The notes under the pieces are model-generated. The model was given only the letters and a program-made list of their open reading frames with translations. It was not told the DNA's origin and did not search any database. From Albidovulum aestuarii (GTDB lineage Bacteria > Pseudomonadota > Alphaproteobacteria > Rhodobacterales > Rhodobacteraceae): a stretch of 64,000 nucleotides of DNA. The DNA lies in contig NZ_JASBQQ010000011.1 in the NCBI RefSeq assembly GCF_029961185.1, forward strand, positions 1 to 64,000, read 5' to 3'. Below are positions 17,685-25,939 of this stretch, in pieces (position 1 is the stretch's first letter; each line of letters begins with the position of its first letter). The translations under genes were made by a program, and so were the position numbers.

Positions 17685-18059
17685 TTACTTGAGCTCGACC
17701 TTGGCGCCAGCCTCTTCGAGCTTCTTCTTGATCTCTTCGGCTTCGGCCTTCGCCGCGCCTTCTTTGACCTTGCCGCCGGCCTCAACGAGGTCCTTGGCTT
17801 CTTTCAGGCCGAGACCGGTGATCGCGCGCACTTCCTTGATCACGTTGATCTTCTGCGCACCGGCGTCGGTCAGGACGACGTCGAATTCGGTCTTTTCTTC
17901 CGCGGCTTCAGCAGCGGCAGCCGGACCAGCGGCCATCATGACGGCGCCACCGGCTGCCGGCTCGATGCCGTATTCGTCCTTCAGGATGGTCTTGAGTTCC
18001 TGCGCTTCGAGAAGCGTCAGGCCCACGATTTGTTCGGCGAGTTTCTTCAGATCAGCCAT
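17685..18059 (-). CDS. rplL: 50S ribosomal protein L7/L12
   Basis: L7/L12 forms the flexible stalk of the large subunit that recruits and activates translational GTPases. The 124-residue product has the N-terminal dimerisation part ([22 protein letters not shown]), an Ala/Gly-rich hinge (about 34-52) and the globular C-terminal domain with [17 protein letters not shown] and [12 protein letters not shown]. It follows rplJ with a 66-base gap, as expected because four or more copies of L7/L12 bind each L10. The terminal residues KVELK match the family. Confidence 0.98.
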   Translation of the reverse strand: MADLKKLAEQIVGLTLLEAQELKTILKDEYGIEPAAGGAVMMAAGPAAAAEAAEEKTEFDVVLTDAGAQKINVIKEVRAITGLGLKEAKDLVEAGGKVKEGAAKAEAEEIKKKLEEAGAKVELK

Positions 18060-18125
18060 TTCTCTGTTCCGTTCCTAAGTATGTGTTCCAACGACGGGTT
18101 TCACCCCACGAAGGCACTAGATTGC

Positions 18126-18641
18126 TCACGCGGCTTGCCGCTCTTCCAAAGTTGAAAGGATGCCCGCGATATTCGAAGCAGGTGCGCCAATGGCCCCGGC
18201 GATGTTCGAAGCGGGGGCGCCGATGCAGCCGACGATGGAAGCGATAAGCTCCTCGCGCGACGGCATGGCGGCCACGGCTTTGACACCGGCCTGGTCCAGA
18301 GCCGTATCGCCCATTGCGCCGCCAAGAATCTCGAACTTCTCGTTCTTCTTGGCATAGGCGTCCGCGACCTTCGCAGCAGCGACAGGGTCCTCGGAATAGG
18401 CGAGTACGGTCATACCCGTGAGAAGCTGGCCGATGCTTGCGCAGGGCTTTCCCTCAAGGGCGATCTTGGCGAGCCTGTTCTTGGCGACGCGGACGGACCC
18501 ACCCGCTTCACGCATGGATGCGCGCAGGTCCTGCATCTGAGCAACTGTCATGCCTTCGTAGTGGGCAACCACCACGACGCCAGAGCTTTCAAAGATCTGG
18601 CCGAGTTCCTCGACCACTTTCTCTTTCTGGGCTCTATCCAC
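18126..18641 (-). CDS. rplJ: 50S ribosomal protein L10
   Basis: L10 anchors L7/L12 dimers to 23S rRNA and represses translation of its own operon in many bacteria. The ATG-started frame to 18728 is too long. I choose the GTG at 18641 ([21 protein letters not shown], 171 residues), which has GGAG upstream and fits family length. The C terminus carries a near-perfect 11-residue tandem duplication, [11 protein letters not shown] then [11 protein letters not shown] (residues 140-161), within the helix region that binds L7/L12. It is the first gene of the rplJ-rplL-rpoB-rpoC operon. Confidence 0.96.
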   Translation of the reverse strand: MDRAQKEKVVEELGQIFESSGVVVVAHYEGMTVAQMQDLRASMREAGGSVRVAKNRLAKIALEGKPCASIGQLLTGMTVLAYSEDPVAAAKVADAYAKKNEKFEILGGAMGDTALDQAGVKAVAAMPSREELIASIVGCIGAPASNIAGAIGAPASNIAGILSTLEERQAA

Positions 18642-18838
18642 AGTTACGCTCCAAGTATGGGGGTTTCCCCCCGGCTCTAGTCTACCGGATCGCTCCGGCG
18701 GTTTGGTCCGCGTTAACGGAACCAGCACCGCCCGGGCGCTCGACGGTATCGAGCACTAGGAATAATGACTGATCCCGCCTCGGGCAGGAATTACCGGGGT
18801 TTTGAGCCCCAACCCACCGTCTCGGACGAAAGCACAAA

Positions 18839-18860
18839 AGCGTGCGACGAATCGCACGCT
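18839..18860 (-). other. Hairpin near the 5' end of the rplJ leader
   Basis: A perfect 9-bp stem (18839-18847 with 18852-18860) closes a four-base loop and is followed on the minus strand by four U. It begins about ten bases after the predicted rplJ transcript start, leaving a leader of roughly 200 bases before the GTG start codon. It could be an early attenuator, a protective 5' hairpin, or part of an L10-binding leader. The stem is seen; the function is open. Confidence 0.55.
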
Positions 18861-18875
18861 CCTCATGCAGGCGCG

Positions 18876-18904
18876 TTGATAGCTGCACGCACCGAAATTG
18901 CCAA
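18876..18904 (-). promoter_or_regulatory. Predicted promoter of rplJ-rplL-rpoBC
   Basis: On the minus strand TTGGCA (18899-18904) and TATCAA (18876-18881) are separated by exactly 17 bases, a good sigma70-type match. Transcription would start near 18869, giving a leader of about 228 bases before rplJ. An own promoter is needed here because rplA ends at a terminator at 20526-20553 and an opposing gene lies between. Confidence 0.65.
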
Positions 18905-19305
18905 CCCCACTTCTGGTGCTGCCATTCGGTCGTGCGGCCCCCACGGATAGCTCTTGAATCAATACATGGGAACGATGACTTTCCAGATGTCGAGCCGGTT
19001 TGGGCTGATTGCTCGGATGAGCGCCCCTAACCTCTCGCCCCCCGGGTAGCTAACTCATTGCAGGATGATACACCATCAGCCGCTTCCTGTAGTCGGGTAC
19101 TCGGTCTATGGCGTCCACTGACACTGTCTGATGCAATCATCGCTGCCCATCTGAAACATGGTTGCGGGTGGTTCAGCCATATCTCGCTAGGCCACAACCC
19201 GCTTGTCCAACGCCGGGCATTCGCTACGATCACAACGGTGCCTCGGCCCGATATTGCCATCGTGTACATAAGGCGGTCGAATGGGCAGCTGGCAGGGATC
19301 TCGAA
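18905..19305 (+). other. Unassigned region upstream of the inserted glycosyltransferase gene
   Basis: About 400 bases without a gene I can support. Short open frames on both strands show no recognisable motifs, membrane pattern or good ribosome binding site. It lies between the rplJ promoter and the start of the rightward membrane protein at 19306 and presumably holds that gene's promoter, but I could not pick convincing -35/-10 elements. Base composition looks less GC-rich than the flanking ribosomal genes. Confidence 0.5.
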
Positions 19306-20562
19306 TTGAGTGATCGGAACATAGCAGGGCATTTAGGACGGATCTTGGCGAGGATAGAAGCCGTCTCGCCCGGTTCCGTCATCCTGTTCATGACCATTTG
19401 TCCGCCGATTGCCCTGTCCATCTGGCTGTCCGAGGCATTTGTGTCGCCCGATGGCTGGGCTGCGTTGAGGCTCGGCACCGACTTTGTCCCGATGTGGTTA
19501 AGCGGCGATCTCTACCGCGACGGCAGGGCGGCGATGCTGTTCGATTCTGCTGCGATGGCAGAACGGCAGGCGGCTTACACCTCGGCGGATGGCGTCTTGT
19601 TGTGGCACTATCCACCAACTTATTTTCTGCTTGTTCAACCGCTCCATCTATTGCCGTTTCACGCGGCACTGGCCGTTTTTTCGGCTTTCTCCGTCGTCAT
19701 TTGGGTCGTTGTATCGGCCTTCTACAGACCGGTGAGGGGGTGGATCGGCATCCTGTTTCTCTACGCGTCACCCGTAGTGGCCGTCTGCCTTCTGCAGGGT
19801 CAGAATGGATTGATGACTGCGGGACTTCTCGGTGCGGCGCTGCTCGCCCGTGCAGCAGGCAGAAGATGGCTCGCGGCACTCATGATCGCGTTGCTGCTGA
19901 CGAAGCCACATCTTGGTCTGGCCGTTTCCATCGTATTGATCGCGGCACGTGACTACCGTTTCATCGGTTCGATTGCGATGTTTGGGTTGGCATTCATCGG
20001 CATCACATTCGTGACCTTTGGGACTGACCTCTGGCTTGCCTTTTTTCGGAATGGTGAAACCATCAGAGTCGCCATGACCTCTGGGGATCTGTGGAGCCAG
20101 CAGCCTAGCATCTATGCGCTCCTGTCGCTGCTCGGGGCAGAGCACAACTTGTCGCTGACAGGTCAGGCGGTGATATCGCTTGCGGCAGCGACATGGTTGT
20201 GGCGCGTCTGGCGCAGTGCCTGCCCGGCGACACTGCGCGGTTCCGCCTTGCTGAGCGCTACGCTGCTGCTGACGCCATTCTGTTTCCGATATGACATGGG
20301 CGTTAGTCTTCTCGGCCTGGCCTTGCTCACACGTCACCTGGCCGACCAGGGTTGGCTGCGTGGGGACCGGGTTGTTCTCGCGGGCCTCTGGATTGCGCCG
20401 GCGATCATGCCGGCCATTGCCGATGCGACATCGATCCAGATCGGTACCGTCGCCCTGCTTGTTCAGTCATTGCTGATCCAGCGCGAAATCACACGACATG
20501 GTGCTGCCGCCGACGGTTCAAACGAAAAGGGCGGAGCCTGCGACCCGCCCTTTCCACAATAA
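19306..20562 (+). CDS. DUF2029/GT87-like polytopic membrane glycosyltransferase
   Basis: A protein of about 418 residues with roughly ten hydrophobic segments. It resembles the DUF2029 (glycosyltransferase family 87) proteins, GT-C type enzymes related to polyprenol-phosphate-mannose-dependent mannosyltransferases. Supporting features are the early FVPMWLSGDLYRDGR segment after the first membrane helix, the WHYPPTYFLLVQPL stretch and the LLLTKPHLGLA segment, all typical of that family. The start is uncertain: TTG at 19306 has AGGGA ahead of it, while ATG at 19390 is an alternative inside the first helix. The last residues (KGGACDPPFPQ) lie over the rplA terminator and are probably not conserved. 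It is the only rightward gene inside the leftward secE-rpoC cluster and appears inserted there. Acceptor and pathway unknown. Confidence 0.68.
   Translation: MSDRNIAGHLGRILARIEAVSPGSVILFMTICPPIALSIWLSEAFVSPDGWAALRLGTDFVPMWLSGDLYRDGRAAMLFDSAAMAERQAAYTSADGVLLWHYPPTYFLLVQPLHLLPFHAALAVFSAFSVVIWVVVSAFYRPVRGWIGILFLYASPVVAVCLLQGQNGLMTAGLLGAALLARAAGRRWLAALMIALLLTKPHLGLAVSIVLIAARDYRFIGSIAMFGLAFIGITFVTFGTDLWLAFFRNGETIRVAMTSGDLWSQQPSIYALLSLLGAEHNLSLTGQAVISLAAATWLWRVWRSACPATLRGSALLSATLLLTPFCFRYDMGVSLLGLALLTRHLADQGWLRGDRVVLAGLWIAPAIMPAIADATSIQIGTVALLVQSLLIQREITRHGAAADGSNEKGGACDPPFPQ
20526..20553 (-). terminator. Terminator of the secE/nusG-rplK-rplA transcript
   Basis: A 9-bp stem (20526-20534 with 20545-20553, 10-base loop) lies 22 bases after the rplA stop on the minus strand and is followed by U residues. 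It overlaps the last codons of the convergent membrane-protein gene. It marks the end of the rplKA unit and explains why rplJ needs its own promoter. Confidence 0.7.
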
Positions 20563-20574
20563 CAGTCAGATTGA

Positions 20575-21270
20575 TCAGGCACCCGTCGACGCGAGGTCGA
20601 CCGACACGCCCGGGCCCATGGTCGAGGACAGCGACACCTTCTTGAGGTAGGTGCCCTTCGCGCCCGTGGGCTTAGCCTTGGAGACCGCGTCGATGAAGGC
20701 GCGGACGTTTTCCGCCAGCTTGCCCTCGTCGAACGAGACCTTGCCGATACCGGCATGGATCACACCGGCCTTTTCGACCTTGAACTGGACTTCGCCGCCC
20801 TTCGCCGCTTCGACGGCCGCTTTCACGTCCATCGTCACGGTGCCGACCTTCGGGTTCGGCATCAGGTTGCGCGGGCCGAGGATCTTACCCAGACGGCCGA
20901 CGACCGGCATCATGTCCGGGGTCGCGATGCAGCGATCGAACTCGATCTTGCCCGACTGGATCGTCTCCATCAGGTCTTCGGCGCCGACGATATCGGCACC
21001 CGCCGCGGTGGCCTCATCAGCCTTGGCGCCGCGGGCAAAGACCGCAACGCGCACCGTCTTGCCAGTGCCGTTCGGGAGCGTCACCACACCGCGGACCATC
21101 TGGTCGGCGTGACGGGGATCGACACCCAAATTCATCGCGATTTCCAGCGTCTCGTCGAACTTGGCCGACGCGGCACCCTTGATCAGCTTGACGGCATCCT
21201 CGACCGAAAGGTTCGACTTGCCTTCGAAAGCGGCCTTCGCGGCCGTTGTGCGTTTTCCGAGCTTGGCCAT
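20575..21270 (-). CDS. rplA: 50S ribosomal protein L1
   Basis: L1 forms the mobile L1 stalk at the ribosomal E site and acts as translational repressor of rplKA in many bacteria. The 231-residue product has the family start [17 protein letters not shown], the segment [18 protein letters not shown] and the [15 protein letters not shown] signature. Its start lies three bases after the rplK stop. A terminator follows, so the usual rplA-rplJ continuity is broken in this genome. Confidence 0.98.
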   Translation of the reverse strand: MAKLGKRTTAAKAAFEGKSNLSVEDAVKLIKGAASAKFDETLEIAMNLGVDPRHADQMVRGVVTLPNGTGKTVRVAVFARGAKADEATAAGADIVGAEDLMETIQSGKIEFDRCIATPDMMPVVGRLGKILGPRNLMPNPKVGTVTMDVKAAVEAAKGGEVQFKVEKAGVIHAGIGKVSFDEGKLAENVRAFIDAVSKAKPTGAKGTYLKKVSLSSTMGPGVSVDLASTGA

Positions 21271-21273
21271 GAC

Positions 21274-21726
21274 TTACCCTTTCACCTCGATACCGATCGA
21301 ACGGGCGGAGCCGAGGATGATCTGCATCGCGGCTTCGACGTCGTTCGCGGAAAGGTCCTTCATCTTGGCTTCGGCGATTTCGCGCACCTGGGCCACGGTC
21401 ACGTAGCCAGCCGTTTCACGGCCCGGCTTTTCCGAACCCTTCGGACGGTTACGCTTGCCGACCGGCTTCAGGCCAGCCGCCTTCTTGAGGTAGAAGGACG
21501 CCGGCGGCGTCTTCGTCTCAAAGCTGAACGACTTGTCGGCATAGTAGGTGATCACGGTCGGAACCGGGGCGCCCTGCTCCATCTCCTGCGTCTTGGCGTT
21601 GAACGCCTTGCAGAATTCCATGATGTTGATACCGCGCTGACCCAGAGCCGGACCAACGGGGGGCGACGGGTTTGCGGCACCCGCCTTGATTTGCAGCTTG
21701 AGCTGCCCAACCACTTTCTTGGCCAT
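21274..21726 (-). CDS. rplK: 50S ribosomal protein L11
   Basis: L11 binds the GTPase-associated centre of 23S rRNA and is needed for the stringent response through RelA-type enzymes. The 150-residue product carries the proline-rich N-terminal motif [19 protein letters not shown] and the C-terminal RNA-binding domain. The start has AAGGAGAGGCCTG upstream. It sits between nusG (90-base gap) and rplA (3-base gap) in the standard order. Confidence 0.98.
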   Translation of the reverse strand: MAKKVVGQLKLQIKAGAANPSPPVGPALGQRGINIMEFCKAFNAKTQEMEQGAPVPTVITYYADKSFSFETKTPPASFYLKKAAGLKPVGKRNRPKGSEKPGRETAGYVTVAQVREIAEAKMKDLSANDVEAAMQIILGSARSIGIEVKG

Positions 21727-21815
21727 CAGGCCTCTCCTTCATCACTGGCACCCAATCGGGGTGCAGTTTAGTGGTTCGGTCCGGGCCGTAGCCCTCGCCT
21801 CCCACGGCTCACACG

Positions 21816-22349
21816 TCAGGCGACTTTCTGCACCTGCGTGAATTCCAGCTCGACCGGCGTCGGCCGGCCAAAGATCGACACCGTCACCTTCAGGCGGCTG
21901 GCATCTTCGTCCACTTCCTCAACCATGCCCGAGAAGCCGTCGAACGGCCCGTCGGTCACCTTCACCTGTTCGCCGATCTCGAAGCGGATCAGGTTGCGCG
22001 GCGCGGCCTCGCCTTCCTCAACGCGGTTCAGGATCGCGTTGACTTCGGCGTCCCGCATCGGCATCGGCTTGCCCTGAGGGCCAAGAAAGCCGGTGACGCG
22101 GTTGATCGAGGTGATCAGGTGGTAGCCCCGGTCGGTCATTTCCATGTGCACAAGCACATAGCCCGGCATGAAGCGGCGCTCAGACGTCACCTTTTTGCCG
22201 CGGCGGATCTCCAGCACTTCCTCGGTCGGCACGAGAACCTCGTCGATCTCGTCCTCGAGGCCCTTCTCGGCAACCGAATGCTTGATTTGTTCGGCGATCT
22301 TCTTCTCGAAATTCGAGAGAACGCTCACCGAATACCACCGCTTCGCCAT
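21816..22349 (-). CDS. nusG: Transcription termination/antitermination factor NusG
   Basis: NusG binds RNA polymerase through its N-terminal domain and links it to Rho or ribosomal protein S10 through a C-terminal KOW domain. The 177-residue product begins MAKRWYSVSVLSNFEKKIAEQI and shows MPGYVLVHMEMTD, GFLGPQGKPMPM and the KOW segment VKVTDGPFDGFSGMVEEVD. Length and order (secE-nusG-rplK) are normal. A terminator-like hairpin lies in the gap between secE and nusG. Confidence 0.98.
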   Translation of the reverse strand: MAKRWYSVSVLSNFEKKIAEQIKHSVAEKGLEDEIDEVLVPTEEVLEIRRGKKVTSERRFMPGYVLVHMEMTDRGYHLITSINRVTGFLGPQGKPMPMRDAEVNAILNRVEEGEAAPRNLIRFEIGEQVKVTDGPFDGFSGMVEEVDEDASRLKVTVSIFGRPTPVELEFTQVQKVA

Positions 22350-22430
22350 CTGCCTTCGACCCCGCTCGACCGGTGATACGTCACCGGATTATTCCAGAAT
22401 TCCAATGGGTTGCCCCAGCTTCGCCCGAAC

Positions 22431-22463
22431 AAAAAACAGCGCGCATACCGAATCGTTGCGCGC
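22431..22463 (-). terminator. Terminator-like hairpin between secE and nusG
   Basis: On the minus strand a perfect 7-bp G/C-rich stem (22457-22463 with 22439-22445, 11-base loop) is followed by UGUUUUUUG. This is a good intrinsic terminator by shape. It lies 68 bases after the secE stop and 82 bases before nusG, so it should reduce read-through from the secE promoter, or act as an attenuator. Confidence 0.7.
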
Positions 22464-22530
22464 CGGAGCCGGGAAAGTTGGCCTCACCTACAAGCCTTGG
22501 CCCTGAATTTCAAGGCCGAATGACCCGCGA

Positions 22531-22725
22531 TCAGCCGCCAAGCCCCAGCACCGCCAGAAGCCCGAACTGGATGATCCTGTCGACGAGGAAGAAGAAAAGA
22601 GAAGTGATGGCCGCCATGATGAAGACCATGATCGTGGTCGTCACAACTTCCTTGCGGGTCGGCCAGTGAACCTTTGCGGTCTCCGAGCGGACCTGCTGGA
22701 GGAACTGGAGCGGATTGGTGGCCAT
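22531..22725 (-). CDS. secE: Preprotein translocase subunit SecE
   Basis: SecE is the small essential subunit that clamps SecY in the protein-export channel. The true start is the ATG at 22725, giving 64 residues (MATNPLQFLQQVRSETAKVHWPTRKE). The longer frame to 22809 has no similarity. The conserved KVHWPTRKEV amphipathic helix is followed by one membrane segment (about residues 33-58), as in the short single-span SecE of alphaproteobacteria. It lies upstream of nusG in the usual order and has its own predicted promoter. Confidence 0.95.
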   Translation of the reverse strand: MATNPLQFLQQVRSETAKVHWPTRKEVVTTTIMVFIMAAITSLFFFLVDRIIQFGLLAVLGLGG

Positions 22726-22761
22726 GGTCGTGTTCGCCTTCGGTCTCGTTGCAACGGACGG

Positions 22762-22790
22762 GAGATACGCGGCCCGGCGCGCAAATTCAA
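22762..22790 (-). promoter_or_regulatory. Predicted promoter of secE
   Basis: On the minus strand TTGAAT (22785-22790) and TATCTC (22762-22767) are spaced by 17 bases. The predicted start lies about 30 bases ahead of the secE ATG at 22725. The match is moderate, but it is the best candidate in the short gap to the yceI-like gene. Confidence 0.5.
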
Positions 22791-22817
22791 GCCTGTCCGG
22801 CCGTTTCATCCGGGGGC

Positions 22818-22840
22818 GGTGGGTTGAAACCCCACCTTAC
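22818..22840 (-). repeat. Palindromic repeat element, copy 1
   Basis: A short palindrome reading GTAAGGTGGGG, TTTC, AACCCACC on the minus strand. A close relative occurs at 31183-31208. It overlaps the last codon and supplies the stop codon of the yceI-like gene at 22837. The arms can form a hairpin. This looks like a dispersed intergenic repeat that may also help end transcription. Confidence 0.6.
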
Positions 22841-23514
22841 GGGCCAAGCTGCGGACCGGAAACATCAGGATTGATGAACTCTGCCTCGATCCGGATCGCA
22901 ACCTCATCACCTATGCCCAGCGTGGTGCCCGGGGCCGGGATGCCGAATCCGATCCCGAAATCCGACCGCCAGATAGTGCCCGTCGCGGAAAAGCCGATCC
23001 GCGCCCCGCCGGGGTCGAGCGGGTGTCCGGCATAGCCACCGTTGAAGATCACACTGAGCGTAATGGTTCGGGTGACCCCATGCAGGGTCAGGCCGCCCGT
23101 GACGGCTGCCCGGTCAGGCGCGGTCAGGTGGATCGTGCGGCTTTCGAAAGACATCGCCGGATAGGCCTTCGCATCGAGAAAGCTCTCCCCCGCGATCACC
23201 CCGTCGAAATCTACCGAAGGATCGGGGAACAGCGTCGTGACCGAGGCCGGGTCGATCCGCACGACAAGGCGCATCGCCTTAGGTCTCACCGGATCGAAAT
23301 CCAGCTCGGCCTCGACCCCGGTGAAAAACGCCGTGTAGTTGGAAAAGCCAAGGTGGCTGACGGAAAACATCAGCCGGGTGTGACCGGCGTCCAGTATATA
23401 ATGTCCTGCCGGTGCTTCGGTCGGCTTCGGCGTGATGGCAGGGCTTTCCCCCGCCACGCTGGCGGTGCCGGAACTGACTGTCAAAAGGGCGGCATAGAGC
23501 GCGGACCGAAACAT
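22837..23514 (-). CDS. YceI-family periplasmic lipid-binding protein
   Basis: YceI proteins are secreted lipocalin-like barrels that bind polyprenoid or other amphipathic ligands. I take the ATG at 23514 (MFRSALYAALLTV), giving 225 residues, because AGGG lies at correct spacing; the much longer frame to 23907 is non-coding upstream. A signal peptide covers about residues 1-23 (ending near ASVAG). The YceI domain begins APAGHYILDAGHTRLMFSVSHLGFSNY and contains FDGVIAGESFLDAKAYPAMSFESR and LTLHGVTRTITLSV, both typical. The stop codon lies in a palindromic repeat. It is divergent from the flavin oxidase gene. Confidence 0.88.
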   Translation of the reverse strand: MFRSALYAALLTVSSGTASVAGESPAITPKPTEAPAGHYILDAGHTRLMFSVSHLGFSNYTAFFTGVEAELDFDPVRPKAMRLVVRIDPASVTTLFPDPSVDFDGVIAGESFLDAKAYPAMSFESRTIHLTAPDRAAVTGGLTLHGVTRTITLSVIFNGGYAGHPLDPGGARIGFSATGTIWRSDFGIGFGIPAPGTTLGIGDEVAIRIEAEFINPDVSGPQLGP

Positions 23515-23676
23515 TACCATGACCCTCATGACCTCGTGCACCACGATCCGACCCATGCCGGGCGAAGTCAACACGGGCAGCCGTCTCCGCACACCGATCG
23601 GCACAGCGCCGCCGCTGACAATCCGCTGGCATTCTCCCGGCGGCCTGCTCAAAGTGGCGCCGGAACGGAGACCATG

Positions 23677-25095
23677 ATGAGCCTGACCGCACGCCTCGCC
23701 GATCTTCTCGGATCGGCCCATGTCCTGACCGGAGCCGACGCCGACCGCTATGGTCGCGACTGGACAGGGAAGTATGACAGCCACCCTCTTGCTGTCTTGC
23801 GTCCGGCGAATACCGGTGAGGTCGCCGCCATCCTGCGTCTGGCTCAGGCCGAATCCATACCGGTCGTGCCTGCCGGGGGGCGAACCGGCCTGACCGGCGG
23901 GACGCATGCCGAAGGCGTTCTGATGCTCTCGCTCGAACGGATGAACCAGATCCGGGACATCCGGCCCGACGCCCGCGTCGCGGTGGTCGAGGCGGGCGTG
24001 ATCCTGTCGTCACTGCATGACGCGGCTGCGACACAGGGCCTCTATTTCCCGCTCTGGTTCGGGGCACGCGGGTCCGCCACGATCGGCGGGGTTCTGTCGA
24101 CAAATGCGGGCGGGTCAAACGTTCTGCGCTACGGTTCCACCCGCGCGCTGTGCCTCGGGCTGGAGGTGGTGCTGGCCGATGGCAGGGTGATGAACCTCAT
24201 GTCGGAACTGCACAAGGACAATTCAGGCTACGACCTGAAAGACCTCTTCATCGGCGCCGAGGGAACGCTCGGCATCATCACTGCGGCAGTGATGAAACTC
24301 GTCCCCTCCCCCCGCGCCCATGCGACCGCAATGCTGGCCGTTTCGTCGCTCGACGCGGCGCTGACGCTTCTCAACCGCTTGCAGGAGGCGACCGGCGGCC
24401 TAGTCGAAGCCTTTGAATTCATGCCGCGCGATTATATGGAACAACTCCGGGACCGCCGCCCCGACCTCGGCCAGCCCTTCACCGAAATCCATGATGTGAC
24501 GATCCTTGTCGAGCTTGGCGCAACCGCCCCGCGTGACACGACGCCCGGACCAGACGGTGCCGTTCCCCTGACGGCCCTTCTCGAAGACACGCTTGGCGCG
24601 ATGCTGGAAGAGGGGCTGATCCTCGACGCCGTCATTGCATCCTCCGAGGCCCAGCGCGCGGCGATCTGGGCACGGCGTGAGGCGGCGGCCGAGATCGCGA
24701 CCGGTGTCGGCCATAGCGTCGATTTCGACGTGGCCCTGCCGCTCGACCGGGTAGAGATGTTTCTGAGCCGCATGCAGCAGGCGCTGCAAATACTCGACCC
24801 CGGCGCATGGACCAATACCGTCGGCCATCTCGGTGACGGAAATATCCACCTTGCCATCTTCCCCACGCGCGAGGACGCGGCACTCGACGACCGTCTGACC
24901 GAAGACCTTGAGGAAATCGTCCGCGAACTCGGCGGCTCTTTCTCGGCCGAACACGGGATCGGCCTGTCGAAACTTCCCTCAATGCGGCGGCGGAAGGACC
25001 CCGTGGCACTCGACATGATGCGGGCGGTGAAGGCCGCATTCGACCCGAAGAAGATTCTGAACCCCGGAAAAACCTTGCCCGACGCGACGTCCTGA
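23677..25095 (+). CDS. FAD-binding oxidase, GlcD / D-2-hydroxyacid dehydrogenase family
   Basis: A 472-residue flavoprotein of the VAO/PCMH family that oxidises D-2-hydroxy acids such as D-lactate, glycolate or D-2-hydroxyglutarate. The FAD-binding parts are clear: VVPAGGRTGLTGG near residues 65-77, the segment around GGVLSTNAGGSN, and GAEGTLGIITAAVMKL. The C-terminal cap shows HLGDGNIHLAIFP, SAEHGIGLSK and FDPKKILNPGK. The second of two tandem ATGs (23677) has GGAG six bases ahead. It stands alone, without glcE/glcF or an electron-transfer partner nearby, which fits a stand-alone dehydrogenase. The exact substrate is not predictable. Confidence 0.88.
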   Translation: MSLTARLADLLGSAHVLTGADADRYGRDWTGKYDSHPLAVLRPANTGEVAAILRLAQAESIPVVPAGGRTGLTGGTHAEGVLMLSLERMNQIRDIRPDARVAVVEAGVILSSLHDAAATQGLYFPLWFGARGSATIGGVLSTNAGGSNVLRYGSTRALCLGLEVVLADGRVMNLMSELHKDNSGYDLKDLFIGAEGTLGIITAAVMKLVPSPRAHATAMLAVSSLDAALTLLNRLQEATGGLVEAFEFMPRDYMEQLRDRRPDLGQPFTEIHDVTILVELGATAPRDTTPGPDGAVPLTALLEDTLGAMLEEGLILDAVIASSEAQRAAIWARREAAAEIATGVGHSVDFDVALPLDRVEMFLSRMQQALQILDPGAWTNTVGHLGDGNIHLAIFPTREDAALDDRLTEDLEEIVRELGGSFSAEHGIGLSKLPSMRRRKDPVALDMMRAVKAAFDPKKILNPGKTLPDATS

Positions 25096-25171
25096 CCTCC
25101 AGGCCCCGGCGTCAGGCTTGACCTGACCCAGCCAACGACGGACTCTGGCGCCGCTTTGACAGGAGGGGCAC

Positions 25172-25897
25172 ATGGAACGACTGGCGCTGATGTTCAGACA
25201 CCGCTCGATCCTCGGCGTTGCCGCCGCGATCATGATCGGCATCGGTATCGTCGCCGGTTCCGGCATCTGGTGGCTCTGGGCGCTGGCGCTCCTCGGTATC
25301 CCGGCGCAGATGCTGAACGAATACAACATGCACCGGTTCGTCTTCCACCTGCCGCCACCCGAACGGCAATGGCAGTTCGACCTTCTCTACCGCGCGCATT
25401 ACGGGCATCACGACTTTCCGACGAACCGGGAGCTTTTTTTCGCGCCCGATTTCGTGGTCTTCCCGGCCCTTGCCCTCAACTTCGTGCTGGTCTTGGGTAT
25501 TCTCGCCCTGTTTGGTGCCGCATGGGCCATTCCCGGCGCAGCGGCCATTGTCCTGATCGGCGGCGGCACGACCTTCCTTGCCTATGAATGGTTCCATTCC
25601 ACGGCCCATCTGCCGGTGAGGAAGACGGCTGTCGAACGCCATGTGACGACGCTGCACAACCAGCACCATTTCCGCGACTTTTCGAAATGGTTCCACGTCA
25701 CAGCAGGGGGCGAGATCATCGACCGGGCGATGGGGACGGCGATCGACAAGGATGCGCTGAAATCCCAGCAAAGGATCGATTTCATCCGCACACTCGGTAT
25801 GCGCCCCGACGATCCCCGCCTCGTCGCGGCGCGACACCGCTTTGCCGGTCGCTACGGGTTGACCGAGGACGAGATCACCCGCGCCGCCCGCGCCTGA
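25172..25897 (+). CDS. Fatty acid hydroxylase / sterol desaturase family protein
   Basis: A 241-residue membrane di-iron enzyme of the fatty acid hydroxylase superfamily. The histidine clusters that bind iron are visible: H54-x4-H59 (HRFVFH), HYGHH (H76, H79, H80), HSTAH (142-146) and HNQHH (162-166), between four hydrophobic segments. A strong AGGAGG precedes the ATG at 25172. Members hydroxylate or desaturate fatty acids, sterols or carotenoids (CrtZ-like enzymes have similar clusters). The substrate is not evident from neighbours. It is convergent with hemC across 42 bases. Confidence 0.85.
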   Translation: MERLALMFRHRSILGVAAAIMIGIGIVAGSGIWWLWALALLGIPAQMLNEYNMHRFVFHLPPPERQWQFDLLYRAHYGHHDFPTNRELFFAPDFVVFPALALNFVLVLGILALFGAAWAIPGAAAIVLIGGGTTFLAYEWFHSTAHLPVRKTAVERHVTTLHNQHHFRDFSKWFHVTAGGEIIDRAMGTAIDKDALKSQQRIDFIRTLGMRPDDPRLVAARHRFAGRYGLTEDEITRAARA

Positions 25898-25939
25898 AAT
25901 TCAGTTCCTGGGAAACACTCCGGCTGACGCTCGGCCCCC

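Noticed and set aside
19027-19332. A 101-codon minus-strand frame in the gap before the GT87-like gene
   Set aside because: No recognisable motif, no ribosome binding site, and it overlaps the likely start of the plus-strand membrane protein.
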